Shown here one piece after another: positions 17,601 through 25,476 of a DNA stretch of 64,000 nt. How positions within the stretch are numbered: position 1 is the first letter of the stretch; each line of letters starts with the position of its first letter. The position numbers and the translations under genes are program-made. The notes beneath the pieces are model-generated. The model saw only the letters and a list, made by a program, of their open reading frames with translations, ran no database searches and was not told where the DNA came from. The stretch comes from CAYXLI01 sp964464925 (GTDB lineage Bacteria > Acidobacteriota > Terriglobia > Bryobacterales > Bryobacteraceae), in contig CAYXLI010000029.1 in NCBI GenBank assembly GCA_964464925.1, forward strand, positions 9,838 to 73,837, written 5' to 3'.

Positions 17601-20413
17601 GCGCCGGCACGGTGACTAGTCTTGCGAGCGGCGGCCTGCTGTGTTGCAGCATTACCGACACCGCAATCGATCCTACGACCGGGGACTTGATTTCGGTACT
17701 CAGCGGCGCCAGCGTGATTCGGACGAATCAACTAGGCGGCTCAGCCCAGCTCCGGAATACGCCGCCTCTGGCATCGCCCAATGGAATTGCGGTTGCGGCG
17801 AATGCGATCACAGTCAATCCGTCCATGCTCATATTCACGAGCACGAACGGCTCGATACCGCCTCCGCAAACTCTTACGACGAACAGTCCTCTGTCCAATA
17901 GCATCACCGCAACTGCGACGGTGCTCACGCCAGCGAACGTGAACTGGTTGTCCGTGGCAGTGCAGCCGCCGGGGACAAATCCAGGCACGATCATAGTGAA
18001 CGCGAATCCGAACGGCTTGCAGCCCGGGTCTTATAGCGGCAGTGTCAACATCAATTCCGCCGGCCCTGTCTCCGCTTCCCGCAGTGTGGGGGTTACCTTC
18101 GTCGTCAATGGCCCGGCGCTCACGATGACGACGGCTTGTCCACTGCCCACAATTCGCAGCGGCGGCACAATCGCGCCTATTCCTTTGACAGCGACGGGCG
18201 GCACGGGCGTATACAGCTTTTCCGCGGTGGGCGGACTGCCACCCAATCTCACCATCGCCAACGGGACGATTGCAGGTACGGTGATTGCCTCGCCGGGAAC
18301 GTATGCGTTCACACTGCAAGTCACCGACGGCCAGCAAACCGCGCAGCAGCAATGCGGCATTACCATCGCTCCGCCGCCTCTGCAGATTACAGGCACGTGT
18401 CCGGCTTCTCCCATCAATCTGGGCGAGCCGTACACCGCGGTCTTGTCGGCGGCCGGTGGCTATGAGAGTTTTGCGTGGAGCCTGAGCTCGGGTAGTTTGC
18501 CGCCTGGATTGCGGATAAACGGCAATACGATTACCGGTTCGGCGACTGCCGCGGGCAGGTTCGATTACACTCTGCAAGCATCGAGCGGTGATCAAACCGG
18601 TTCACTGAGTTGTTCGTTGACAGTGAATGCGCCGCAGCTACGGCTCACCAGCGGTTGCCCCGGCAATGGCACGCAGGGGATGCCCTATGGGCCGTTCCCA
18701 CTATCGGCGGCCGGCGGCCTGGGAGCCGGATCTTACACTTTCTCGCTGACGAGCGGCAGTCTTCCGTCCGGCGTTTCACTGACTGGGAATACGATCAGCG
18801 GCACGCCGACCGCAGCCGGGAATACCTCTTTCCGTATTCAGGTGTCCAGCGGTACGCAAACGGTGACCGGTGATGCCTGTTCGGTGTCGATCACTCCGCC
18901 GCAGCTCAACGTGACGGGCACGTGTCCGGCATCTCCGACGCTGGCAGGTGTTGCTCTCTCGCCGATCCTCTTAGCTGTGACGGGTGGCCAGCCGCCATAT
19001 AAATTCAACTTGACGTCGGATCAGGATTGGCTCTCGCTCAGCAGTTCGGGAGCGACGGCCAGCGTGTCCGGCACCCCGCCTCAACCCGGCGCTTTCCCCT
19101 TCACGGTCACTGTGAATGGCAGCGGGCCGGAGGCTCCGAAGACCTTCTCGTGTTCGCTTACAATCAATCCGGCGCCTCTGGCCGTGGGTGGAAGTTGTCC
19201 TGCCAACCCTGTGTTCGCAAATGCCGCTTTGACTGTTCCGCTGATCGCCTCGGGAGGGAAAGGTCCGTATGCCTGGGCAGTGGATGGTAATTCCGGGCTG
19301 TCCGTCAGCAATTCAACCGGTGCGGCAACCAACCTTACGGGTACAGCACCTGCTGACCCGGGTAACTACAACGTCAATGTGACGCTGACCGACAGCATCA
19401 ACTCAACCCCGGCCAAGCTGAGCTGTCCGCTTACAGTACAGCTCGCGCCGCTCCAGATCACTGGAGCGTGTCCGGCATCTGCACTTGATGTGCCGGTCAG
19501 CATTTCCGTGCCGCTGAGTGCGGCTGGGGGCAAGCCGCCCTATGCCTGGAGTGCCGCCGCGCCCGCTTGGCTGGCGCTCAGCAGCGCGACGGGCGCGGCC
19601 ACAACGCTAGGCACTACGGGAACGCCGCCGTCTTCGGGTCCGTTCTCATTCACTGTCACGCTGCGGGACAGCGCGAATTCGAATGCGGCCACGCTGCAGT
19701 GCAACTCGGCGATCAATCCGCCGCCGATCCCACCGGTGACAATTACTGGCCTCACGTTGTCGGGCGGATTGCTGAGTCCCGTTACGGGAGCGCTGCAGCT
19801 TGCAAGCCCTGCGCCCTTGCCGCTGACGGGCATAGTGCGGTTGAGCTTTGTCTCGAACGCTTTCGGCCGCGCCGACAATCCGGAAGTTTACTTCAACATT
19901 CCTCCGTCTGCGAATGGTGGACAGCAGTTCGCGTTCACGATCGTCGCCGGACAACAGACGATTCCGCTTCCTCCGATTCAGCCGGGGACGGTGGCGGGCA
20001 CCGTCCGGGTAGAAGTGATCCAATTGAACGAAGGGGCGCGGGACGTGCTGCCCACGGACCATCCCTTTGCTGAGTTGGTTATCCCGAGGCTGGCGCCTGT
20101 CCTCACGGACGTCAGTATTATCAACGAAACTGCGAACGGCTTCGAGGTACAGATCTCAGGGTATTCGACTCCCCGGGATCTCACGAACGTGACTCTCACG
20201 TTTGCGGCGCGGCCAGGCTCCACACTTCAAACGACGACGCTGACCAAGGACGTGAGCGATCTCTTCCGTGGATTCTATACCTCCTCCGTGGGTAGCGTGT
20301 TCAAGGTGGTGGTTCCAGTGGTAGTGGACGGGAATAAGAACGACATCGGTTCAGTGGCGGCCACTGTCATTAACTCGGTGGGCAGTTCGAATCAGATCCG
20401 CAAGGATCGTTGA
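14654..20413 (+). CDS. Giant exported protein: Vgb-like propeller, two Ig-repeat blocks, second propeller
   Basis: This 1919-residue protein has a signal peptide (cleavage likely after THA, residue 30). Residues about 34-320 form a propeller with repeats like LWFTE, GNKIGRI and VITEY, as in virginiamycin B lyase, but whether the lyase catalytic residues are present was not established, so a structural role is as likely. Residues 322-785 carry five putative Ig (He_PIG) domains with LPPGLTLN and GVISGTP signatures. A second NHL-like propeller covers about 786-1050, then a BACON-like stretch, six more Ig domains at 1153-1685 and a unique 230-residue C-terminus. Every Ig unit has a Cys-Pro near its start and a Cys near its end, suggesting a disulfide in each. 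It is probably a cell-surface or secreted adhesion or binding protein. Confidence 0.88.
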   Translation: MRIRTENKIAVRSMLWFALVVLLLCRPTHAQSVTEYALPASGSGPIGITGGSDGGFWFTEFSANKIGRISSSGVITEYTIPTQNSGPTGITLGPDGALWFTERLVAKIGQITTGGVITEYPLPSATSAPMGIVTGPDGGLWFTEFSGNKIGRFGTDAVITEFSIPTPASQPTAITVAFNSLWFTEANGNKIGRITTAGVITEFPVPVVASSPNSIVLGVDQALWFTEATGNKIGRITTAGAITEYSVPTQGSRPTGIASGSNGGLWFTETQGNNIGQISLSGTITEYPIPTQGSQATGIAASNGALWFTEQAVGRIGTITPAPLKITNTCPAPVGVAGLPYSLNMSATGGIAPYGPWTVTGGFLPAGVTLNSQTGVISGSPTDAGTYPVTISISDNAQALVDAPPATATYSCNIVIAAPLVPTAPCPALAGTLRAPYSFPVTVSGGLAPLTWALQSGALPPGLTLNPQTGEISGVPTATGSYSLTVRITDSSGLQFAVYSCAIVIAPPQPLAIAATCPAAGGVQGAPYSFAVSAVGGRVPLSWALTSGSLPPGLTLNATNGLITGIPTASGTYPITVRVTESAPLNTVAVFQPATADYTCSIVIAPALSITTACPGPIPLNAPYSLTIGTTGGQGPRTFTLVSGTLPPGLTLNPSTGVISGTPTATGSYPIAITAADSSTSGNRVLPTFTCTIVVSIASLTITAPCPATAGMQGTSYSFPITATGGQGQLTWTLTSGTLPPGLTLNTSTGVISGTPAKSGAYPITVRVNDSANGSATYTCSIGISPPVNTSELYYIVDQGRVLTMSVDGTVMALFATVPGAYGRPVIDSAGNVYVAKTGSPAGVIKIAPSGAATTFFSGSPLVNPVTLAMDAAGNILVGDNAADALFRIAKDGTTITQVASFPVPSPNEAQSISIVADPAGNYIVSSDEAGQGKIYSITPAGVISTILSGSQIQKMSGLVYRAATDDFVVADYGRNALFVVTRAGTVTSLASGGLLCCSITDTAIDPTTGDLISVLSGASVIRTNQLGGSAQLRNTPPLASPNGIAVAANAITVNPSMLIFTSTNGSIPPPQTLTTNSPLSNSITATATVLTPANVNWLSVAVQPPGTNPGTIIVNANPNGLQPGSYSGSVNINSAGPVSASRSVGVTFVVNGPALTMTTACPLPTIRSGGTIAPIPLTATGGTGVYSFSAVGGLPPNLTIANGTIAGTVIASPGTYAFTLQVTDGQQTAQQQCGITIAPPPLQITGTCPASPINLGEPYTAVLSAAGGYESFAWSLSSGSLPPGLRINGNTITGSATAAGRFDYTLQASSGDQTGSLSCSLTVNAPQLRLTSGCPGNGTQGMPYGPFPLSAAGGLGAGSYTFSLTSGSLPSGVSLTGNTISGTPTAAGNTSFRIQVSSGTQTVTGDACSVSITPPQLNVTGTCPASPTLAGVALSPILLAVTGGQPPYKFNLTSDQDWLSLSSSGATASVSGTPPQPGAFPFTVTVNGSGPEAPKTFSCSLTINPAPLAVGGSCPANPVFANAALTVPLIASGGKGPYAWAVDGNSGLSVSNSTGAATNLTGTAPADPGNYNVNVTLTDSINSTPAKLSCPLTVQLAPLQITGACPASALDVPVSISVPLSAAGGKPPYAWSAAAPAWLALSSATGAATTLGTTGTPPSSGPFSFTVTLRDSANSNAATLQCNSAINPPPIPPVTITGLTLSGGLLSPVTGALQLASPAPLPLTGIVRLSFVSNAFGRADNPEVYFNIPPSANGGQQFAFTIVAGQQTIPLPPIQPGTVAGTVRVEVIQLNEGARDVLPTDHPFAELVIPRLAPVLTDVSIINETANGFEVQISGYSTPRDLTNVTLTFAARPGSTLQTTTLTKDVSDLFRGFYTSSVGSVFKVVVPVVVDGNKNDIGSVAATVINSVGSSNQIRKDR

Positions 20414-20432
20414 TTTCTTTCGTAACCAGCAA

Positions 20433-20469
20433 GGGCACGCTTCGAAGCAACGGCGTGCCCTCGTTGTTT
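20433..20469 (+). terminator. Intrinsic terminator after the giant propeller-Ig gene
   Basis: The stem GGGCACGC (20433-20440) pairs perfectly with GCGTGCCC (20453-20460), with one more A-T pair outside, across a 12-base loop. A T-rich tail (TCGTTGTTT) follows. It lies 20 bases after the stop codon, so the FHA gene downstream probably has its own promoter. Confidence 0.75.
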
Positions 20470-20493
20470 AATAGTTAGGGGTACAGCCCTGTT

Positions 20494-21951
20494 ATGAACG
20501 CGTCCCCTGCTTCTTCGTCTCCAACGCCCATTCAGATCAGGATTTTGCCGAATACCCCGGCGGAACGGATTCTCACGTTCCAGCGCAGCTTTCGAATTGG
20601 CCGCACGGAAGAATGCGAAGTCTGCATCAAGGACGATTACGTCAGCCGCGTACATGCGCAGGTCACTTTCGAAGCCGGCCGCTGGAGTGTTCGTGATCTG
20701 CATAGCAGCAACGGAATCTTTGTAGAGGGCAAGCGGGTTGAGTCCGCGGCCGTTCATCGTTCGCTCACATTCCGGCTCGGCGTAGAAGGCCCCACAATCC
20801 TATTGAGTCCGCAGGAGACACGGCCGCTCCGTGCCGGCAGCGAAACTATGGTGCACCGCATCTCGGAGAGATATTTCTCTGAGAGCGCCGATGATGAGAC
20901 AGCCGGTGAGCACACCATGGCGGTGCGGCAGGCGTTTCGCCAAATCCAGACCAAGCAGAAACGCCGCTACGGCTGGATCATCGGCGCGCTGGTGGTGGTG
21001 TTTGCGGTCGCCGGGGGGTACGCGCTGTATGAACACCAGCAAGTGCGCCAGCAGAAGGCCCTGGCGGAGAATCTGTTTTACGCCATGAAAAGCCTCGACG
21101 TGAATATCGCGAACATGGAGCGTGTGCTCATGAACTCGCAGTCACCGCAGGCAGCGGAGGAGATCCGCAAATACCGGGACCGGCGCAGGGAGATGGATGA
21201 GAACTACGACCGCTTTATCTCGACACTCCATGTTTATAACTCCAAGCTGAGCGAGCAGGACCGCCTGATTCTAAGGGTTGCGCGAATTTTCGGCGAGTGC
21301 GAACTTGACATGCCACCTGGCTTCGTTGGCGAGGTGCATAACTACATTCAGAAGTGGCAATCCTCGGCGCGATTGAAGAATGCCATCCGAACCGCGGATG
21401 CCAGGGGGTACACCCCAGTGATCGCAAAGGAACTGTTGAATCAGGGCCTCCCTCCGCAGTTTTTCTATTTGGCGCTGCAGGAGAGCGATTTCGACGAGTA
21501 CATCAGCGGTCCCATGACGAGGAAGGGAATTGCAAAGGGTATGTGGCAATTCATTCCGGAAACTGCGGCGAAGTATGGGATGCAAGTAGGTCCACTGGCC
21601 GACCTGAGACGGCCTGACCCGGGCGACGACCGGCACCATTGGCAGACGGCCACGCGCGCGGCGGCCAAATACTTGAAGGACATCTACAGTACCGACGCGC
21701 AAGCCTCGGGACTCCTCGTCATGGCGTCGTATAACTGGGGCGAAGACCGCGTCGTGCCGCTCATCCGGAAAATGCCTGCGAATCCGCGGGAGAGGAATTT
21801 CTGGCAGTTGCTCACGAAGGAAGGCAGCAAGGTGCCGGAGGAGACGTACGGGTATGTGTATTACATCTTCTCAGCGGCAGTTATTGGAGAGAACCCGAAG
21901 CTGTTCGGGTTTGACTTCGAGAATCCTCTGCAGCGCCTGGAAAGCCGCTAA
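20494..21951 (+). CDS. FHA domain-lytic transglycosylase fusion, membrane-spanning
   Basis: The 485-residue protein joins two T6SS-relevant activities. Residues about 25-100 are an FHA phosphothreonine-binding domain with the conserved FRIGR, SRVHA and SSNGIFV segments. A membrane helix at about 160-182 should leave FHA in the cytoplasm. The periplasmic part ends in an SLT-type lytic transglycosylase: catalytic Glu330 in LALQES, then GIAKGMWQF, PETAAKYG and ASYNWG. Such enzymes cleave peptidoglycan strands, and the T6SS needs this to insert TssM. In known systems Fha and the transglycosylase are separate proteins. It follows a terminator and precedes the kinase-FGE gene by 80 bases. Confidence 0.92.
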   Translation: MNASPASSSPTPIQIRILPNTPAERILTFQRSFRIGRTEECEVCIKDDYVSRVHAQVTFEAGRWSVRDLHSSNGIFVEGKRVESAAVHRSLTFRLGVEGPTILLSPQETRPLRAGSETMVHRISERYFSESADDETAGEHTMAVRQAFRQIQTKQKRRYGWIIGALVVVFAVAGGYALYEHQQVRQQKALAENLFYAMKSLDVNIANMERVLMNSQSPQAAEEIRKYRDRRREMDENYDRFISTLHVYNSKLSEQDRLILRVARIFGECELDMPPGFVGEVHNYIQKWQSSARLKNAIRTADARGYTPVIAKELLNQGLPPQFFYLALQESDFDEYISGPMTRKGIAKGMWQFIPETAAKYGMQVGPLADLRRPDPGDDRHHWQTATRAAAKYLKDIYSTDAQASGLLVMASYNWGEDRVVPLIRKMPANPRERNFWQLLTKEGSKVPEETYGYVYYIFSAAVIGENPKLFGFDFENPLQRLESR

Positions 21952-22031
21952 AGGATCAAGCAAGATCGATTCTAACCACAAAGGCCGGGCTAGAATCTGT
22001 ATAGGCTGCCAATAACGGGCGGCCTTAGTGC

Positions 22032-23732
22032 ATGACAGAACCGAGTTTGGGACGGCAGCTTCCTTTCTATGTCGGCAGATATCGCTGTGAAGAGTATCTC
22101 GGCGGCGGCATGGCGGACGTGTATCGTGCGCGCGACTCCGAACTGCCCAGGGACGTTGCGATCAAAATCCTGAAGCCGGAGAACAGAACCGACGAAGAAG
22201 CTCGCCGCAGCTTTGTGGAAGAAGCGCAACTGGCCAGTCAGTGCTGCCATGAGAACATCGTCGCCACGTACGACAAAGGGGACTACGACGGCTCTCCTTT
22301 TATCGTCATGGAGTTCCTACGGGGACAGAGCCTCCGCGCGATCATCCGCAAGCGCGAGGTCGGCGATCTCAATCGTATTCTGCGAATCGCGCTGCAAATT
22401 GCGCAGGGGCTGGAGTGCGTGCACCAGCAGAACATTATCCATCGCGATCTTAAGCCGGACAACGTCAACGTAGATGCGAATGGCCGCGTGAAACTGGTCG
22501 ACTTCGGGATTGCCAAGCAGGCGGAATGGAATCGGACGCAGGCTGGCCTGACCAAGGGCACCGCATCTTATATGGCGCCGGAGCAGGTGATGGGAGAAGG
22601 CGTCAGCTTTCGCACCGACATTTGGGCATTTGGCGTACTGCTGTATGAGTTGCTCACGGCTGGTCAGCGGCCATTTCAGGCGGAGACTATTTCCGATCTG
22701 TGGGGAGCCATCATGAATCGGCCGGTGGATCCTGCGCCTCTGCAACAGGCGGGTGTGCCGCTGCCGATTCAGCAGATGGTGGAGCGCTGCCTGCAGAAGA
22801 GTTCCGCGAACCGCTATCCCGATTTTGGCGTGATCGCGCGGGAACTCGAAGGCTATTTGAATATGCAGGACCTCGGTGTGAAAACCAAGGTTTTCACACC
22901 GGCTCCGACGACGCCTGAAGCGGTCGAACCGGCGAAACCCGGCCGTCCCGCGTGGGTTCTACCGGCGGCAGGGGCTGCAGTGCTGCTGGTGGCAGTGAGT
23001 GTTTACGCGCTGATCGCATCCCGGCCGAAGCCTCTGGAGCCTACGTTGAACTTCCCGAAGAGCGGAAACATGGTGCTGGTGGCGGCGGGGAAAGCTCTGC
23101 TGGGACAGGAGAAGCGTCCCGTCGACGTTGCGGCGTTCTACATAGACCAGACGGAGGTCTCCAACGCCGCCTATAGCGCGTTCCTAAAAGAAACGGGCCA
23201 CGCACGTCCGGAGAATTTCCGTGAGGACAAGCCCGAAGATCCTGTGGTCAATGTCAGCTTCTACGATGCGCAGGCCTTTGCGAAATGGGCCGGCAAGCGG
23301 CTTCCCACGCAGCAAGAATGGGAGAAAGCGGCGCGCGGCTCCGATGCCCTGGCGTTTCCATGGGGGAATACTCCGGACCAGCGGCGCGCGAATGTTGACG
23401 ATAATCCGGACCTGGGCACCGAACGGAAGCCATTGCCCGTTCGCTCTTTTCCGCAAGGGGCCAGTCCGGTGGGAGCTCTCAACATGTTTGGGAACGTCTG
23501 GGAGTGGGTGGATCAGCGCACTGTACCGGAGGCCGCTATCATCGAGAGCTTTCGGGATGTAGACGGACTTCCGTATAAGCCCACCAAGGACGACACGTTC
23601 TACTCGATGCGCGGCGGCGCCTATGATGTGAAACTCACACCTGAGTTGATGTGGGATTCGGCCCCATTTCCGGCCGCGTTCGGACATCTGAACATCGGCT
23701 TCCGTTGTGCGAAAACACCGGGTACGCGATAG
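22032..23732 (+). CDS. Transmembrane Ser/Thr kinase with C-terminal FGE-sulfatase domain
   Basis: Residues about 14-280 are a complete Hanks-type kinase: glycine loop GGGMADVY, catalytic Lys in VAIKIL, HRDLKPDNV, DFG in VDFGIA and APEQ. A membrane helix at about 306-328 follows. The outer part (about 345-560) is a formylglycine-generating-enzyme-like domain with the typical VEVSN-like, LPTQQEWEKAARG, NMFGNVWEWV and RGG...GFRC segments. In T6SS loci, PpkA-type kinases phosphorylate Fha proteins, and the FHA gene is directly upstream here. FGE domains in kinases usually act as ligand-binding or structural folds rather than sulfatase activators. It converges with the inactive caspase gene with one base between the stop codons. 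No cognate phosphatase is seen. Confidence 0.94.
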   Translation: MTEPSLGRQLPFYVGRYRCEEYLGGGMADVYRARDSELPRDVAIKILKPENRTDEEARRSFVEEAQLASQCCHENIVATYDKGDYDGSPFIVMEFLRGQSLRAIIRKREVGDLNRILRIALQIAQGLECVHQQNIIHRDLKPDNVNVDANGRVKLVDFGIAKQAEWNRTQAGLTKGTASYMAPEQVMGEGVSFRTDIWAFGVLLYELLTAGQRPFQAETISDLWGAIMNRPVDPAPLQQAGVPLPIQQMVERCLQKSSANRYPDFGVIARELEGYLNMQDLGVKTKVFTPAPTTPEAVEPAKPGRPAWVLPAAGAAVLLVAVSVYALIASRPKPLEPTLNFPKSGNMVLVAAGKALLGQEKRPVDVAAFYIDQTEVSNAAYSAFLKETGHARPENFREDKPEDPVVNVSFYDAQAFAKWAGKRLPTQQEWEKAARGSDALAFPWGNTPDQRRANVDDNPDLGTERKPLPVRSFPQGASPVGALNMFGNVWEWVDQRTVPEAAIIESFRDVDGLPYKPTKDDTFYSMRGGAYDVKLTPELMWDSAPFPAAFGHLNIGFRCAKTPGTR

Positions 23733-23733
23733 A

Positions 23734-24840
23734 TCAGAAGCGGAGACTCACCGGCACTTCCTTGCCTGGGAGCACCAAAACCTGTTGCGGCGCGGTCCGT
23801 GCAGAGCCCTTTACCCCTTGAATCGTGTGGAGGCCGGGCGAGAGATCCGCGATCGAAAATGGCTTGGCTTGGTAGATTACGCCAATGGACTTCCCGTCCA
23901 GCAGCACTTCGACACCGTCCAATTCCGTTTTGACCAGCAGGGCTCCGGCCGTCTGCTTTGCTTCGGCCGCAGGGTTGAACGCCAGTACGAATCCCGGATC
24001 GAAGTCGCCGCTTTCCGTCGGGGTTTGCCGCGCGCCGCGCTGCTGTGCGTGATCGCGGACACGGCTCCTCACATATTCAATCAGTTCGTCGGCAACAACA
24101 AAGCCGTCGTGGTCCCGATCCGCCTGCCCTCTGAGGCCCTGCACCAGGTAATAGGTGAACAGGCCGTGCCCGCCATCGAGTTGCGGATCCTCGAAGGCGC
24201 TCTCCTGCCTGCGGCTCGCCGTAATTGCCAGAACGCCGCTCTGCACGCTGCCGAGTTGCTGGTTGATCGCCTGGTTGGAAGTCTCGGGAGTGAGGGCGCC
24301 GCCATGGGAGGCATCTGTAAAGACGGCCTTCCACCTTGCCTTCACACGGGACGAGAGCACGCCGGAGAGAGCTTCCATCGGATAAGCCGTGTTCGCGGCG
24401 CGCGCCGGATCGGCATCGCGAAGCGCGAGATATGCTTTCCCTCCAGAGAGAAAGGCCTCACCGGCGAAATAGATCAGCACCCGATCTTCTTCGAGCGCGA
24501 CAGAAGGCAGCCAGACCTCGATCGCTTGCCGCACGTTATCGAGCGTCGCTGCCGGGCCGATCAGCTTGCGGACATTCTGCTCGGCGAAGTTTCCAGAATT
24601 CGAACTGATCAGCGTGTCGTAAAGCAGTTGCGCATCCCTGTCGGCAAAGTGGGCACGGCCTTGTGGAGACGCAATGATGACTGCGAATCCCCGCGGAACG
24701 CGCGCACTGCCCAGACCGGATTTCGGCCCTTCCCTGGCAATGCCGATGCCTCTCTTTGCCGGGCTCTGCGGCTGCTGTGCGGCGAGCGCGAAGGAAAGAC
24801 TCAACAGGAAAATTTCAGCGATGCGCAATCCGGAACTCAT
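23734..24840 (-). CDS. Exported caspase-fold protein with both catalytic residues replaced, plus PEGA domain
   Basis: The 368-residue protein has a signal peptide (to about AAQQ) and aligns along the caspase-PEGA part of the protein at 10871-12949, but without TPRs. The His of the dyad is Glu128 (FAGEA instead of FAGHG; codon GAG at 24457-24459) and the Cys is Ser178 (TDASHG instead of TDACHS; codon TCC at 24307-24309). The reading frame is intact and the surrounding fold is conserved, so it looks like a selected non-catalytic homologue rather than a decaying gene. The PEGA domain covers about residues 295-368. It is the last gene of the long tss operon and overlaps the DUF4384 gene by 26 bases. 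Confidence 0.88.
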   Translation of the reverse strand: MSSGLRIAEIFLLSLSFALAAQQPQSPAKRGIGIAREGPKSGLGSARVPRGFAVIIASPQGRAHFADRDAQLLYDTLISSNSGNFAEQNVRKLIGPAATLDNVRQAIEVWLPSVALEEDRVLIYFAGEAFLSGGKAYLALRDADPARAANTAYPMEALSGVLSSRVKARWKAVFTDASHGGALTPETSNQAINQQLGSVQSGVLAITASRRQESAFEDPQLDGGHGLFTYYLVQGLRGQADRDHDGFVVADELIEYVRSRVRDHAQQRGARQTPTESGDFDPGFVLAFNPAAEAKQTAGALLVKTELDGVEVLLDGKSIGVIYQAKPFSIADLSPGLHTIQGVKGSARTAPQQVLVLPGKEVPVSLRF

Positions 24841-25471
24841 AAACTAGCGCATCCTCCGTTGCATTCTTCGCCTTCACGATATTCGACTGCAGAGTGCGGT
24901 TAAAGGCAAGATTCCGCGATTGCAGAACACTCTTGGATCCGATCGCCTCTTGCATACGAGCCGAATCACTGACCGCTTTCAGCCCCGCGGTCTGGTCGAG
25001 GCAAGTCCCTCGCGCCTTCAGGACAGGCTCGTCACACCGGGGCGTCATCGTGGGTAGAGGAGCGCGCGCGCCTCGCACTGCCTCGGCATTGAGGTCCCGA
25101 AGCGGCGTGGGGCTGATAATCCAGTAGATCGTCTCGAATCCAGCCTGCTTGGGAATGCCGAACGCACCGCGAGTTGCGGGCACCAGGCTCCACTGTCCGG
25201 CCTGGATCTGATTATCAAGCCCCGCATTCTTATCCGGAAACAGCCAGACATATTGTCCGGTGCTGGTCTCGTCCAGCACATAGAGAAAACCGGAGAAGCT
25301 GGATCGCAGGCGGAATCGTATCTGCTCGTCCGGCATGAACACGGTGCGCGCGTCCACCGTTTCCCAATCATCCGCCTTGGCACGCTCCACCACTACTTCG
25401 ACGGTCCTGGAGACCGTCTGCGAAACGGCGGAGTGCATCAACAGGATGATTGCGAGGAGGCAGCGCTTCAC
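24815..25471 (-). CDS. Exported DUF4384-type protein
   Basis: The 218-residue protein starts at a GTG with a short signal peptide ending near AVSQT. Residues about 40-130 carry the DUF4384 pattern: a sequence like IRFRLRSSFSGFLYVLDE, then YVWLFPDK and N-rich turns. This domain is found next to caspases and kinases in many bacteria; its function is not established. Five bases separate it from the other DUF4384 gene upstream, and it overlaps the inactive caspase gene by 26 bases, so the three are translated together. Confidence 0.75.
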   Translation of the reverse strand: MKRCLLAIILLMHSAVSQTVSRTVEVVVERAKADDWETVDARTVFMPDEQIRFRLRSSFSGFLYVLDETSTGQYVWLFPDKNAGLDNQIQAGQWSLVPATRGAFGIPKQAGFETIYWIISPTPLRDLNAEAVRGARAPLPTMTPRCDEPVLKARGTCLDQTAGLKAVSDSARMQEAIGSKSVLQSRNLAFNRTLQSNIVKAKNATEDALVYEFRIAHR

Positions 25472-25476
25472 GGCTG

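Noticed and set aside
23707..24903. 398-codon plus-strand frame opposite the pseudo-caspase
   Set aside because: The minus-strand gene has a signal peptide, a ribosome binding site and clear homology to the other caspase; the opposite frame has none.
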